From: Malachius bipustulatus
Lineage: Eukaryota > Arthropoda > Insecta > Coleoptera > Melyridae
Length of the DNA stretch: 64,000 nt
Assembly: GCA_910589415.1 (NCBI GenBank)
Contig: OU342637.1
Location: 23,845,162 to 23,909,161, forward strand
Direction of reading: 5' to 3'
The notes under the pieces are model-generated. The model was not told the DNA's origin. It saw only the letters and a list, made by a program, of their open reading frames with translations, and ran no database searches. Both the position numbers and the translations under genes were made by a program. Below are positions 10,643-22,238 of the stretch, in pieces; the stretch's first letter is position 1, and the number at the start of each line of letters is the position of its first letter.

Positions 10643-12351
10643 GAAAGAGCGCACGTATTGGCGGTGTTCTGCGGAATAGTGTTGGTCTCTCCTATGACAC
10701 ACCTCAAGCGATAGTGAATGGCTTTGCGAGACACTTCTCTGATGTTTACTCTGGAGATGGTCTTGGTTCGACCGATGCTGATACCTTGGAAGCCGCTGCT
10801 TTGCCGAATATCATAGAAATTCTCTCTCTCTCTCTCGGAGACAGACTTATCTCGTTCACTGCATAGATTGGGAAATAAAATGACCTATGGTCCTGATGGC
10901 ATTCCGTCGTTCATCCTGAAAGACTGTGCAAGTGTGTTTGTCATCCCTTTGAAGATACTTTTTAACAGGTCATTGACTTTGTGTAAGTTTCCAAACCGGT
11001 GGCTTGAGGCGAAGGTGTGCCCTGTCTTGAAGTCCGGAAATCCGTCGAACATTGAAAACTATAGACCGATTTGCCTTCTCAATAATTTCGCTAAAGTATT
11101 TGAGATGACTTTGTATGGTCGGCTGTTCCCGCAGATGAAAGATCGGATTACGATTCATCAACATGGGTTTTTTGAGGGACGCTCAACAGTCACTAATCTG
11201 GTATCGTTTACACAATGCGTCTCAAGCATTGTTGATTCTGGTGGGCAAGTTGACGTCGTGTATACGGACTTCTGATCGGGTCAGACATGATAGGATTATA
11301 TCTAAACTGTTTAACTTTGGCGTTGGTCCCAGTCTTTGTAGGTTCTTTGCGTCATATTTGGAGAACAGACTTTATTGTGTGGCATATGATGGCCATAGAT
11401 CACTGCCATATGTGAGCTCACTGGGCGTACCGCAGGGTTCAAATCTGGGTCCTCTCTTATTTTTCGTCTTTATTAATGATTTGCCAGATTATTTAAGCTG
11501 TGGTAAATTGCTTTACGCAGACGACCTCAAGATATTTATGAAGATTGATTCCCCAAACGATTGCGTGATCTTGCAGGAGCAGTTGGGATCTCTTATACAT
11601 TGGTGCAGAGAGAACAGATTGGACCTTAATATAAAAAAATGTAAAATCGTTTCCTACACGAGAAAAAAAGAGCCCATACAGCCATACACTATTCGTATTC
11701 GATTTCATCTGATTCTTTGAAATGCTAGGTGTATATAAAAGACCTTGGGGTGTTGTTTGACAGTTGTTTAGTCGACATGTACAGGGCGTGGTTTCTGATT
11801 CACTCAGGATGCTTGGCTTTATTATCAGAAACACGCGCAGTTTCACCAACCTGTCTGCTGTGAAATCGCTCTAATTTGCGTTTGTTCGCAGCAAACTTGA
11901 GTATGCTTCTGTTGTTTGGAATCCATATTACGAAACTTACAAAAGTAGTATAGAGAGAGTACAGAGGAAATTTTTTAAGTTTTTGTTTTTCAGGAGGCAC
12001 GGAACATATCCGGATAGGGGATATGATTATGGATTGCTTCTTCGTGAATTTGATTTTCAGTCACTTGCCAGTCGAAGAACAATGTCAGGTTTGGTCCTAC
12101 TGTATAAATTGGTTAATAGTCGCATTGATGCTCCTGTGGTCAGGGATATGTTAGAGCTCCACCCAGCAAGAAGTGTTTCTAAAACGCACCAAGTATTTAA
12201 GTTGCCTAGGGCCTACACTAACCTCATGTTAAAGTCACTTTTATATGTTATAGCAACCAGTCATAATCAGATCTCTGCACGGTGTGACATCTTCAGCTGT
12301 GCATTGGGAACCATGTTGTCTGTTGCTAAAGAGTACTTTTGTAAACCATAG
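10630..12351 (+). pseudogene. LINE ORF2 reverse transcriptase and C-terminal region, broken
   Basis: The frame at 10868-11275 has TYGPDGIPSFILKDCA, NYRPICLLN and GFFEGRSTVTNL. It ends at VDVVYTDF, where a small deletion removes the SKAF of the expected YTDFSKAFD and shifts the frame. The next frame resumes at DRVRHDRIISKL (about 11274) and carries LGVPQGSNLGPLLF and LLYADDLKIF, the catalytic box. The frame at 11983-12351 is the helical C-terminal segment. The first catalytic Asp and the YADD pair remain, but the deletion and frameshifts stop production of one polypeptide. Confidence 0.85.
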
Positions 12352-12582
12352 TATACCTGTTGTTTTTTGTTTTTTTACCGACTGCTTTTACCGACCACAG
12401 TAATGCCTATTTAATTATGTTAGTTAATTAATTATGAAATGCATATTATGTTGATCTTATATCGAAATGGACTGTTATCGGTTTGGCAATGTAGAATCAC
12501 CTTTTACTTTTTGTGTTTTTCTATTGTTGATTGCTTACCTTGTAATTGGAATCTATATTCCGTTGGGTGAATAAAAAAAAAA

Positions 12583-13169
12583 TAAGTACATAGGTAGATT
12601 AGAGGATGCATTATTAGTTGATTTCGAGTTTATGAAGAAACCAGATTTGTCGACTTTTGACTATCTCTCCTGGATATACAGCGTGTTCCAGTTTGTATGT
12701 TCATAACTCCGGAAAACGGTAAAACACGTAAAAATAATTGTATTTTTTTCTATAAACTATTGCTCTGAAACGCTTTATTTTTGATATACAGGATGTTAAA
12801 CTTTTATTTTTAATCATCTTTTTCGATAGTAGGTATCTTAAAATATACTTTACTCAATATTGTTGAATTTTGGCAGTTTCTTTTGCTGTAGTAAAGGGCT
12901 AACCTAGCCATAAATAGAATAAAATTTTTAGGTCCAGTGGCGTCCCGGTAAGTACTTCAATGAATATTTATTTGAAAAAACAAAAAAAGTACCTACTTCA
13001 ATAGATTTCTTTTTATTTTTATTTCAGATTAAGCAATTACACGTACTTTTTTGTCTATTAATTTTTTTTTGTCTATTAGATTTTTTCATATCTTGTTTCG
13101 TTTTTGAAATAAACAATAAGATCCACTTAATCGTATAATTATATCCCTGGACCACACAATAAGACACAT
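12583..13169. other. AT-rich DNA, no gene seen
   Basis: No gene. It contains TACAGCGTGTTCCAGTTTG (from about 12679), a diverged relative of the ACAGGGTG-type ends seen at 42.8 and 43.5 kb, so part may be an old inverted-repeat element end. Confidence 0.4.
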
Positions 13170-13352
13170 GGGGAAAAATTACAAACCTTCGGGAGCGTTT
13201 CTCACACCGGAGGTCACGTATACATTATCAATAGTCAAGATGGTCAGCGTCCTCAAAGAGGCTGACTAGATAATGTAATCCACAGTAGACCTTCGGTCGC
13301 AGCGGAGATGTCACGATGGCCCACTCACGAGATATCTAAATCTAATCTAATC
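13170..13352 (+). repeat. LINE 3' tail, copy A
   Basis: Shares blocks with 45930-46122 and, inverted, 60085-60282: ATTACAAACCTTCGG, CTCACACCGGAGG, ATGGTCAGC, CTCAAAGAGGCTGAC and GGCCCACTCAC. It ends in AAATCTAATCTAATC tandem repeats. This looks like a 5'-truncated 3' UTR with a simple-repeat tail. Confidence 0.7.
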
Positions 13353-13485
13353 ATACAAAACTACGTCCCTTCTGAAGACATTGACTTTTTGATTATAATT
13401 TCGAAAACATTTACCAGAATATATAATTCATTCCTTAGAAGAGTATCATAAAATAATGTTCACAACGGCTCAATAAATCAATGAT

Positions 13486-13932
13486 TTGTCTAATCTCACA
13501 TCAAATAACCATGGACGCTGTAACTCAATGTTATTCAAATGGATGGCAGTTCCAAGTCCAAATTGTCTCACTTGTGGCGAAGTTGAGGAAACAATTACTC
13601 ATATTGTAGAAGAGTGTCCAGAAACTAAATTTCTTGGCGGTTTCAATGACATCCACCGCCTTACTCCAGATGCAATAAATTGGTTACAAAGTCTAAAACC
13701 AATATGAACGGAATGGTGTGTCTAGGTTTTTTATGGGGTTTTTCCCTAGACTGGCTGGAAAAGCGAATGCTTCACCATGATATCAACAACTCATCCTTAT
13801 ATTCTACAAACCGTTCTACCCCCCATCCCATAATGATGAAAATTCCACAATATTGTACTTATAAATCATATCCACATCATCCTTCTAATTTAAAATGTAA
13901 TAATTCATACGAAATATATATATATATATATA
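13486..13932 (+). pseudogene. LINE C-terminal zinc-binding segment and 3' UTR
   Basis: The frame 13486-13707 (73 codons) reads CLTCGEVEETITHIVEEC, a C-x2-C-x8-H-x4-C motif typical of the extreme C-terminus of many LINE ORF2 proteins. It is followed by a GGFNDIHRLTPDAINWL-type ending and stop. About 200 bp of 3' UTR follow and end at GAAATATATATATATATATA (about 13910-13932), a plausible simple-repeat tail. It differs from the copy A/B/C family. Severe 5' truncation removed the reverse transcriptase. Confidence 0.65.
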
Positions 13933-14040
13933 TCTCACATCAAGCCATGTTAAACGACTAGGTATGCTACCTTTTAAAATCTTTAATAATAAAAAAGCAA
14001 ATATGTATATTATAACAAAAATATAATTTGTTAAAAATAA

Positions 14041-15725
14041 TCACCAGTTATCATAAGAACTACTATCCCAAGGTAGTATTGTGAGATCAGTGTTGGTAAC
14101 AGTGATCATATATCGCAGAAACTCGACCTCTTCAACATTAATATCCCATCCATTTAACACTCCAACTACTTTCAGGTTCGAACAGTGACTCATGAGTAAT
14201 TCCAAAGAGGTTACAGTCAGTCCTTTTGCGTAGGAGATCCAGAGCTCTTCCAAACATGTGAAGTCGCAATCAGCGCATAATCTGAAATTAGATTTATTTT
14301 GTTATGAGTCTGATTTTAAAAAGATCATTCAATGTTGTTCAAAAAACAGTGGACAAACAGTTATTAGGCTAATATGAAGTATCATAGTTTTAAGAGTGAC
14401 GTGAAGGTTTTTTGAAGAAGTTGTCTATTCATAAAATCACTGGAGGTGTTTTTTCTTTTTTTTTTGTAATGATAAATATTCAGAAAACGATCCAAGGGGC
14501 ATAAAGAAATAGATAAGCAAACAAACCTGAATACATCGCCGTCAGTCATGTTGACATCACATCCCACAACAATGCGCTTAAGCAACGGAGAATTGGAGAG
14601 AACGAGCTTCAGCAAGGAATCCGTCATATCACAATAGAGGAGCTCCACGCTCTGAAGTGCCATGAAGTAGACGTCCGGTTGAGAGAAGGACAACTTCATG
14701 TGGTAACACTCGAGGGTGCGCAGGTTCGGGGCTGACAGACATATTTCACGCACGTCTAATGAACTGTTTTTGTTGTGATTCAGCTTCAGCACTTGTAAGC
14801 CAGTCCCTGACAATCGCAGGTAATTTATCAGTTCCTCACACTTCGGTCTGGTTAATTTCAGACAAGTCAGTTTCTTCAGTTCCGCCAACATATTTATCAC
14901 GTCGTTTTCACCGGAATCGATGTGAACGTTCTCCAAATCCGGACAGAGTTCTATTATCGCTTTCATTATTTCCGGAGTTGTGTAAGTATCGTGTAAGTAA
15001 GTTAACTTGGTCTTGTAACTTCTATCCTTGCGGTGGAGTGTCAATAGAGCGCTGCCAGTGAACGAATAAGTTTTTAAACTCTGAAGGTTCGGTAAGTTCT
15101 CTATTATTCGTGCCACCAATTCAGGGCCGCTGTTCTCTTCTAGACATACATGTCTTTTACCGAAGTTACCGATATCTAAAGTTTTAAGTGTTTCGCTTTT
15201 CAAATTAAGCACTCCCTCGGCGGTGAAGTAAGCTTCACCGGATATATCCAACACTTGAAGATGTTCACATCTATTTATGGCCTCTAAGACACTATCGTTA
15301 CTCATGTGTGGAATTAGTAAACTCTTCAATTTCTTTAAAGAATTGACTATGTTCAACAGTTCAGTTGGATAATCTCTCACCCAAACACCCTTCAAATTCA
15401 GATGTTTTATCCCTTTACCCTTCTCACTTATCACTTCGAGAATACTACGGTAATAAGAATTGGGAAACATACCGGTTTCGAGGTGAGTGACATCTTCACG
15501 GAGAAGTAACTGAAGACAACTGGAGCGCGTTCCGGCATCTAAATTCACCGATGAAAGAATCTCATAGAGAAGATCTTGAAGTACTTCATACGTCACGTCT
15601 TGTAAATATTCAGAGAGTTGCTTGAAGTTGTCGCTTTCGTCATCTGATAGAAGTTGTATTAATTGATAAGATAAGAATTTTACACAGATATAATGTAGAG
15701 AAAGGACAGGTTTCTTTGGAGACAT
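14041..15725 (-). CDS. Leucine-rich-repeat protein, two exons, 479 aa
   Basis: Exon 1 is 15725-14527 and exon 2 is 14281-14041, with a 245-bp GT-AG intron (donor CAG|GTTTGT, acceptor TTTCAG|ATTATG). The join keeps the frame, giving R-LCADCDFTCLEELWISYA, and the spliced CDS is 1440 nt including TGA. The start ATG has AAA before it. The N-terminus (about 1-100) is helical without a recognisable F-box. From about residue 110 to the end there are roughly 12 irregular leucine-rich repeats (for example LQVLDISG, LKTLDIGN, LQVLKLNHN, LEELWISYA) of the Amn1/F-box-LRR or ZYG11/ZER1-like type. Such solenoids bind proteins, often substrates of ubiquitin ligases. The specific partner is unknown. No signal peptide or membrane segment. 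It reads as an intact host gene among mobile DNA. Confidence 0.85.
14282..14526 (-). other. Intron of the LRR gene
   Basis: 245 bp and AT-rich, with a GT donor on the minus strand at 14526-14525 and an AG acceptor at 14283-14282 preceded by a TCTAATTTC pyrimidine stretch. Unspliced translation runs to a stop at 14382, so splicing is needed for the last repeats. Confidence 0.85.
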
Positions 15726-16770
15726 TTCGGGAGCGCATTATTATAGAAAACAACGCACTGTTTACTGCGGCGATTGCTTGGGCAGACTGCCACGATAGAG
15801 TTATTCAAGGTGTATTATATTTAGATCTTCTTGTTCTAATAATTCTCACACTAGATTAAGTGAATACCTGCCAAATGTATTATGATTAAAAATAGGTTGC
15901 AAAAATGTTAAAAAGTTATTGTTTTGAATGATCTTAAAGGTTAAAAAATAACAGACATACATGGATAGTTAGTGTTTTTCTGAGCTAATAAAATTAAATC
16001 ATTATGGCAATCAACTCTGTAAAAAAAATTATAGGAAAAATCACCATATCTGGCTCCAGAACGTTGGCCTTTTTGGAGAAGATGACGCTTGGGTTTTTCC
16101 AGCATTAAATTGAACTTGATTTCTATCGCCCCAGGCTAGAATCTCTTGTATATCACTGTTAATTATTGAAACTTCTTGCTTCTATAAGCATTATTATTAT
16201 TATTATCTGTATGAAGTCAACAGTTTTAGTCAGGGGCAAAGAAGTGTCCTACACCTCGACAAGCGGTTGCCAACTTCTATAAAGCACCTGCCGCCTTCAT
16301 CAGGACCTTGCTGCCACCATCATCAGGACCCTGCTGTTGTCATCATTAGGAATAGGCTACAGTCGTCATCAGGACCCGGCTGTCATCATCAGGAGAGGTT
16401 GCTGCGGCCAGCAGGAACTGCTTGCTCACACCGAGCGGCATTGTGCCACAGCTCGAAAAGGACGACATTTCTAGCTATTCACTGCAACTTTCTGCTATCA
16501 ACGATGAGACCATGAAGAAGTGCATAAACTAATTATACAAAAAAAGAAGCCGAAAGAAAAATCTTTTCCTTAAGTAGTAGCTAACTGAATGACTATTTTT
16601 ATGTTGCATCATGACGAATAGTAAACTGGGTAGTGTCCTCATAACTGATAAACTCACCTAAACTCACAAATGATACTATATTGATATAGTATAGTAATAC
16701 TCACTATTAATCCTGACAATTAGCCACATCGTCAAATCAATAAATTGGTCTTGAAAGCCTTAATTATAGT
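15726..16770. other. 5' flank of the LRR gene and repetitive DNA
   Basis: Positions 15726-15800 are the presumed 5' UTR and promoter of the minus-strand LRR gene; no clear TATA box was found. Positions 16280-16410 hold imperfect repeats of CATCATCAGGACC, similar in style to 38430-38620. No other gene seen. Confidence 0.45.
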
Positions 16771-16893
16771 TGGACCAGAGATATAACGAAACGATTTATG
16801 TCATTTTATCAATTTTTGGATTATTGAAATATTGTTGAAGTCATAAAATATGACAGTTTAACAATTAGATTTTTTCGTTATATCTCTTGGTCG
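16771..16893. repeat. Short inverted-repeat element, 123 bp
   Basis: TGGACCAGAGATATAACGAA at the left faces TTCGTTATATCTCTTGGTCG at the right with an AT-rich loop. It is a small palindromic MITE-like unit. Confidence 0.6.
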
Positions 16894-18171
16894 ACAATAC
16901 CTTACATGACAATGCAGGATTGTTGACCGACTGAGTAATGAGATGAAAAATTGGCAATAATTATTATGCTGCAGTATAATCATGTCTCCGCCACTGATTT
17001 TTACATTGATAAGATTTTGTCACAGTCACTGTTTACGTAGGTAGGTACTAAATAATGTTATGGCTTATTTTTTATTTATTTATTTATTTTAGTTGTTTAT
17101 TTTTCATCCGCAACCCTTCACTATAATGATCGTGTTTGTGGGAATCAATATTCTCGACTTCTCTTCCATGGTTCTTGTGAAGCGTTCCTTATTTTCAGGC
17201 AGAAGGCTTAGGGCAATAGAAATTATTCAAATTTCAAACTGGTATAATAATTATATCTTAAAGGCTAAATCTACTGCAATTTAAATTGCAAGTAGGTACC
17301 CTTAAAGTTCTATAACTAGTTATTATTCTGCATATAATTAATAATAAGCACAAATTATTGAATGAATGAATGAATGAGAGATCCTGGATCCTGGCAACTT
17401 AAACATCTGCAAGTGGCTATGAAACCAGCTCTACAATAGCGGCTGAAGCATTATAATAGAGAGAATCTGAAGAGGCCCAGAATGCATCAGCTTCAGTATT
17501 CGGGAGACTTAGGGACTTCATGACTCCTGGAATGATGGATAGCAGGCGTAAAATAGACGAGAGCAAACAAATAATATCAGTGAAGTAGATCTGAACAAGG
17601 CCCTCGCAAATTCAATGATTGTAGTGTAGCCGTTTCGGCAGTAAATCATGTGTAGCGAACAGAGATAATGATACAATTCAGCGCTTAAATTTCATTCTGC
17701 AATAAGACGAGAGAGACGAAGTTAGTAGAGCTAGAGCAGATGAATGGATCTGGGAGCGTATTTAGGAAGTTCAGCATAACTTTCACAGCTAATTATAATA
17801 AGTTAATACCCACTGATTAACGCCTTGATATAGTCTGTTAACTTTTTACTTTTAAAACTTCAGTTCGGAATTTAGTAAAAGTTATTTAGAGATAGGTTAT
17901 TATGTGGATTATTTCTGAAACGCTTTAGCTCTTATAATTGTTTCGAGGGTACTTTTGACTTATTCTGGGTCATGATTATTTGACGATCGTTACGATTTTA
18001 TTTTAATTATAAAAACTTGAAGTATCTCTAAATTAAGCCTGAAAATTTGATCACAAAACGCAGATACTAAAAATGAAATTGTTCAGTATGGAGCTCCTCT
18101 CCTCTACATTATATAATAACTCACGATAGCATCTGTTATTATATTTAAAGATTGACAAAAAGCAAATAATA
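16894..18171. other. AT-rich DNA with microsatellites
   Basis: Contains a TTTA run (about 17069-17092) and a GAAT run (about 17362-17379). Positions 17390-17770 are slightly richer in G and C without an open frame of note. No gene seen. Confidence 0.5.
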
Positions 18172-18487
18172 GAAAGAACAAACGACTTACCTGAAGGATG
18201 TTCGTTCTTTATTATACGAGATGAGTCTTTTCCAAATATGAACACATTAGTATAACACATTTCCGGTGTGTCCGGGACTTCACAGTTGAAAGTAGATACT
18301 TGAATTATAAACAAATCCGCTCACGGCTTCTCCGACATATGCTGCTTCAGAACACGGCTTGTGTCCGCGTAATTGTTAATCACCAAAGGGGGAAAGACCG
18401 AGACGGGAGGGTTCGAAGTATTTGGAAAAGACTCATCTCGTATAATAAAGAACGAACATCCTTCAGGTAAGTCGTTTGTTCTTTCTA
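18172..18487. repeat. Palindromic MITE, 316 bp
   Basis: Arms of about 66 bp (18172-18237 and 18422-18487) are inverted copies. They contain CTGAAGGATGTTCGTTC, TTATTATACGAGATGAG and TCTTTTCCAAATATGA. The interior (18240-18345) is an inverted, near-identical copy of 21228-21350, linking it to the element that begins where this one ends. Confidence 0.7.
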
Positions 18488-20889
18488 TTATACATCGATC
18501 TCGTCTTTTCCAAATATGAACATATTAGTATTTGTTTAAAGAGCGGGTGATTAACAATCCGAAGAGATTAGAACATCATTAAGAACAAGTGAATAGGTAC
18601 ATTACCTATGAGCAGCATAAAGAATCGATAACAATCGATAAGAGAAAACCAATATAAGTAACTAGAATTTTGATAAGCGGAGAATGAGTGACATAAGAAA
18701 GTAGGAACGTAATACTCGTAGAAACGGAAATAATCGAATAGTCATAGACTACTAGGGCCAGTAGGTACACGTCAGGAGGTGATTATTTCCGAGGAAAAAG
18801 GGGCACTGGCAATGCTTGGAACTGGGTTGGAAATTGGGCCTGTTACAGGACCTAGTCATGGCGGTTCTTCGCAGACCAACCGACAGGCTTCGGGATGGCA
18901 TTGAGGACAACTCCAGCACGGCTTGCCGCTGAAGTCGCTGCATGATGGTAGCTATGGCTTTTGAATAGTTCGCCACCAATGCCATTTAAATCAGCGGCTG
19001 AGCGTTCAGTGTCAAGACCACGCAGGATTTTTTTTTTTTATACTAATTGCGTTCCAGCAGCAGTTTTCCTGATGTCTAAATGAGGTCCATCCACTCTGTT
19101 GAAATCCAGTTGCAGTTGGTGTGAGTTGACTTAAGCGAAGTGTAATTCCTCCAAGCGAAGTGTAATTCCTCCGGTGTCAGACGTCCAACCTGGTGCTAGG
19201 CTCAGATGTGAGTTAGAATACGAGCGAGGGAGCCCAGGTGGGTGAGTACCGGGGATATGTAGGGCGTTTTTTTTTTTTTTAAATCCCCCTCTTCACAAGA
19301 ATGATGAGAGCGGGTAGACCAAAGGGAATTCATACAATGGGAGGAATTCTGCGGCGTGAAGAGGGTGCTCAGGAAGGCATTATGAAATGCGTTATAGTGA
19401 GATGCTATTATGTGGGTTCTCTTGGCAGGATGAATGCCGTAGATAGTCCCAGAGTACCCCGAGTACTGTTTCAAGGTGTTTTTAACATAACCGGGATGGC
19501 CGTTTTTGGGCACCTCTTTCCGTAGAAAGGATTGCCGGGTAATAGGGTTTAAGAGGGGAAATTTCCCACAGAGTGGATGACTTTTCCTGGAAGGAGACAA
19601 GAGCAGATTTTTCCGGAAAGTGGATAACCACTAACTGATAGCTAGGGGTACAGTGGTTGGCAAGGCCAAGTAGGGACAATTCCCTTAGCTTGTCTGTAAG
19701 AATTTTCCCTTAGCTTGTCTGTAAGAATTTTGCCTATGCACTTGCAGTCAGACTACTGCAAATAATCGACTTCTGGTTTCTTATGTGGTTGAAAGCGGAC
19801 GCGTCGGGGATATTCGGTTCCACCTTCAAGCATCTGGATTCCCGGTTGGCGTTCATGCTGTTGGTGGAGCTGATGTAAGGGCCGTCAACATAAGTTGATT
19901 CAGTATTAGGTACTGAAAGTCTCTGGTAAGGTGAGATTTTTTTTTTCACTGCACCCATTTTGTTGATATAGGAAAGGGCTATTAGCAAGCCGTAAAGAAT
20001 GTTAGAGAGTAGTAAATCGATGAGTTATGTGAGTTGTTTCGTAACTCCATAAAACTATACAGGTTCGTAGGAGAGAAGAGAGAACTATAGCTCTTTCCTC
20101 GGGTAACAAGAAACCCAGAAGGTCTACCGCAACCGGGGCATCCTGTATACATTGGAATTCTTTTGATTAATAATTAGCAATAAATAATCATCTAAGTGAT
20201 TGACGCAACTGATGTCGAGAGAACATAACTGACCTAGAACCAGTTTTAGAATCCCAAGTGAAATATAATGCCCGGTGTAGAGACCGAAGGGTACGGCATG
20301 TGTATGTATAAGCATGCCGCGTTGTGAAACTCGAAGTTCGAGTATTTCCTGAATGACGCTTGAATACGAATCATGATTGTAATAATAAGCGTTCATGAGA
20401 TCATCTATTTCCGTTAGGAAACAATCAAAAGGAGGCAAATATTTTATAGGTTTCTAGATGACAATGAGGCGATGCTATTAGAAACTGGTTCTTAAGTAGG
20501 CTTAATATGGCGAGAAAAAATTCCCTTCGAGTGTGTTGACATGTAATTGTTACACCGTTACGTACCTTACAGCTCCGATCCCTTATTTATTTATTTATTT
20601 ATTTATTTTTGACGTGAGGTAAACTGAGTAGTGAATTGGATTCGAGGAATTTTTTTTTTAATGGGTTAGAAGTTGATTTTGTAACCCTTGATGCAATTAA
20701 GTACCTCAACAGAATAGCTTGCCAATCATAGCTTCAACAGAATAGCTTGCCAATCATATCTGATCCAGGTATAACAGTACCTATGTATTATTCTTGTATT
20801 ATTCATTATTCATAACAGTATTATTCTTGTAATCATATCTGATCCAGTCAAGGATAACAGTATTATTCTTGTATTATTCATTATTCTTG

Positions 20890-20912
20890 TCGTCCCCCCC
20901 ACCCCCCCCCCC
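20890..20912 (+). repeat. C-rich homopolymer tract
   Basis: Runs of 7 and 11-12 C separated by a single A, within the GC-rich right part of the 2.9-kb element. It could form a G-quadruplex on the other strand, which is a speculation. Confidence 0.7.
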
Positions 20913-21079
20913 TCTGATGAGGCAATGGTGCCATGGCAGGGGGGTGCTGAAAGTTTTAGGTCGACGTCGATGGAGGGGAATGTTTTGCGTTGGATTGACA
21001 CCATGTTGATGGCGTCGGCGAAAATTCTGCCGATGTCCATGGGGAGGAGCAAACGGCGATAATTTTAACGGAAGGACCC

Positions 21080-21238
21080 ATGCCGAAGAAAGTGGTCCGC
21101 CAGGTGAGCCGTCGCATTGATGGCAACACTTATGCCCGGTTGCACGAGCCTCGTCGTATTACCGGAATACGTATTTACGGCGGGATTATGCACTGGCGCG
21201 AGCACGACCGTCGCGGACTACACAAGAAAGTGTTCTGA
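21080..21238 (+). CDS. Hypothetical basic 52-aa ORF near the right end of the 2.9-kb element
   Basis: A short frame, MPKKVVRQVSRRIDGNTYAR onward to a TGA at 21236, unusually rich in Arg and Lys. The same frame stays open upstream to about 20997 without an ATG. Base composition is far more GC-rich than the surroundings. I do not recognise the peptide. It might be a leftover transposase exon or chance coding in a GC-rich promoter-like stretch; neither can be shown from sequence alone. Confidence 0.2.
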   Translation: MPKKVVRQVSRRIDGNTYARLHEPRRITGIRIYGGIMHWREHDRRGLHKKVF

Positions 21239-21916
21239 AGCAGCATGTGTCGGAGAAGCCGTGAGCGGATTTGTTTATAATTCAAGTATCTACTTTCAAC
21301 TGTGAAGTCCCGGACACACCGGAAATGTGTTATACTAATGTGTTCATATTTGGAAAAGACGAGATCGATGTATAATAATCATCACACGCTATTTTAACAG
21401 CCAACGAATTGTTCTGTCGATGTTTTATCGCCAAAATTGCCGATGAAATGCAACAGATCCTTCTAACAAAGCGGTTTTAAATACAATCCCCGGACTTAAA
21501 CTATTATGCTAATGATGCGTGAAAAGGATTTGCTCTCGAACCAATTGACTGGATAATATGTTTACACATGAACATTAAACATCCTCAGGCAGTCAAATGA
21601 GATGTATTGCATTTAAAACTAAATACTTAATCGTTATCGAATTTCAAAATGATCTAATCATTTATTTTGATCTTTCGTTTTGAAAATTAGAAAATATAAA
21701 AAGGTAAACTCAGAAAACCCTAAACAACTCTGCCATTGCCTTAGCTTAGGATAACATTAGAATGTTGCTGGAAATAAGAAAATAAGCAAGTCATTACCAA
21801 TGCAGGGTTTAGATACATTAGTGTTATTTAATTTTTTTAAATTAAAAAAAAATATTTTAAGTTTCAAATATTGCCCCCACCCCTGATTTGTTTTCAAGGT
21901 AAATGTTAAATGGATC

Positions 21917-22238
21917 ATTTGTTAAGATTGAAAGCTGCTTCTGTGGCTGTGGTTACATTTTATCATTTTAGATCTGCTGAATCATTTTCTAGAACAACAA
22001 AAGGTTTTAATTTTGAGTTCTTCATTTTCATAATTGAACTTTAACAATAAAAAATACAACAAACAAAAACGTTGAAAATTAAAAAAACTGTCAATTTTTA
22101 AAATATTCATAGCCAAGGCTACTACAAAAATGACACCACAAAGTGAAAACGTTCTCCCGATTTTCTCGAAAAAGGCCAATGGACTTGAAATATGTAGGTA
22201 ACTAAATCAAGAGAAGCAGCTTTTCAATCTTAACAGAT
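21917..22238. repeat. Inverted-repeat MITE, 322 bp
   Basis: TTAAGATTGAAAGCTGCTTCT on the left faces AGAAGCAGCTTTTCAATCTTA on the right, with an AT-rich interior and no coding. Confidence 0.65.

Larger units (their letters stand above)
9126..12582 (+). mobile_element. CR1/Jockey-type LINE, frameshifted
   Basis: A near-full-length non-LTR retrotransposon. It reads ORF1 C-terminal part, apurinic endonuclease, reverse transcriptase, C-terminal region, 3' UTR and an A-rich 3' end (GGGTGAATAAAAAAAAAATA, about 12564-12583). At least six frame changes break ORF2, so it is dead. No clear target duplication was found because the 5' boundary is uncertain. Domain order and the lack of RNase H fit the CR1/Jockey side of the LINE tree. 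Confidence 0.85.
18486..21377. mobile_element. Inverted-repeat element, about 2.9 kb
   Basis: The left end ATTATACATCGATCTCGTC, then TTTTCCAAATATGAACA, matches inverted the right end at 21335-21377. Its right end also shares about 120 bp with the interior of the adjacent MITE, so the MITE looks like a shortened relative. A TA target duplication is possible but not provable. No transposase was recognised. Three short direct duplications lie inside: AAGCGAAGTGTAATTCCTCC twice near 19133-19171, TTCCCTTAGCTTGTCTGTAA twice near 19680-19725, and CAACAGAATAGCTTGCCAAT twice near 20706-20756. Confidence 0.55.

Noticed and set aside
12583..13169. Target duplication for the 9.1-12.6 kb LINE
   Set aside because: The 5' boundary is uncertain and no direct repeat longer than a few bases could be matched to the sequence after the A-rich end.
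19202..19600. Gag-like zinc-knuckle protein on the minus strand (HPLCGKFPLL...)
   Set aside because: Only loosely like the HPL-x-x-C-x-x-F pattern; the required cysteines are mostly missing and no partner frame exists.
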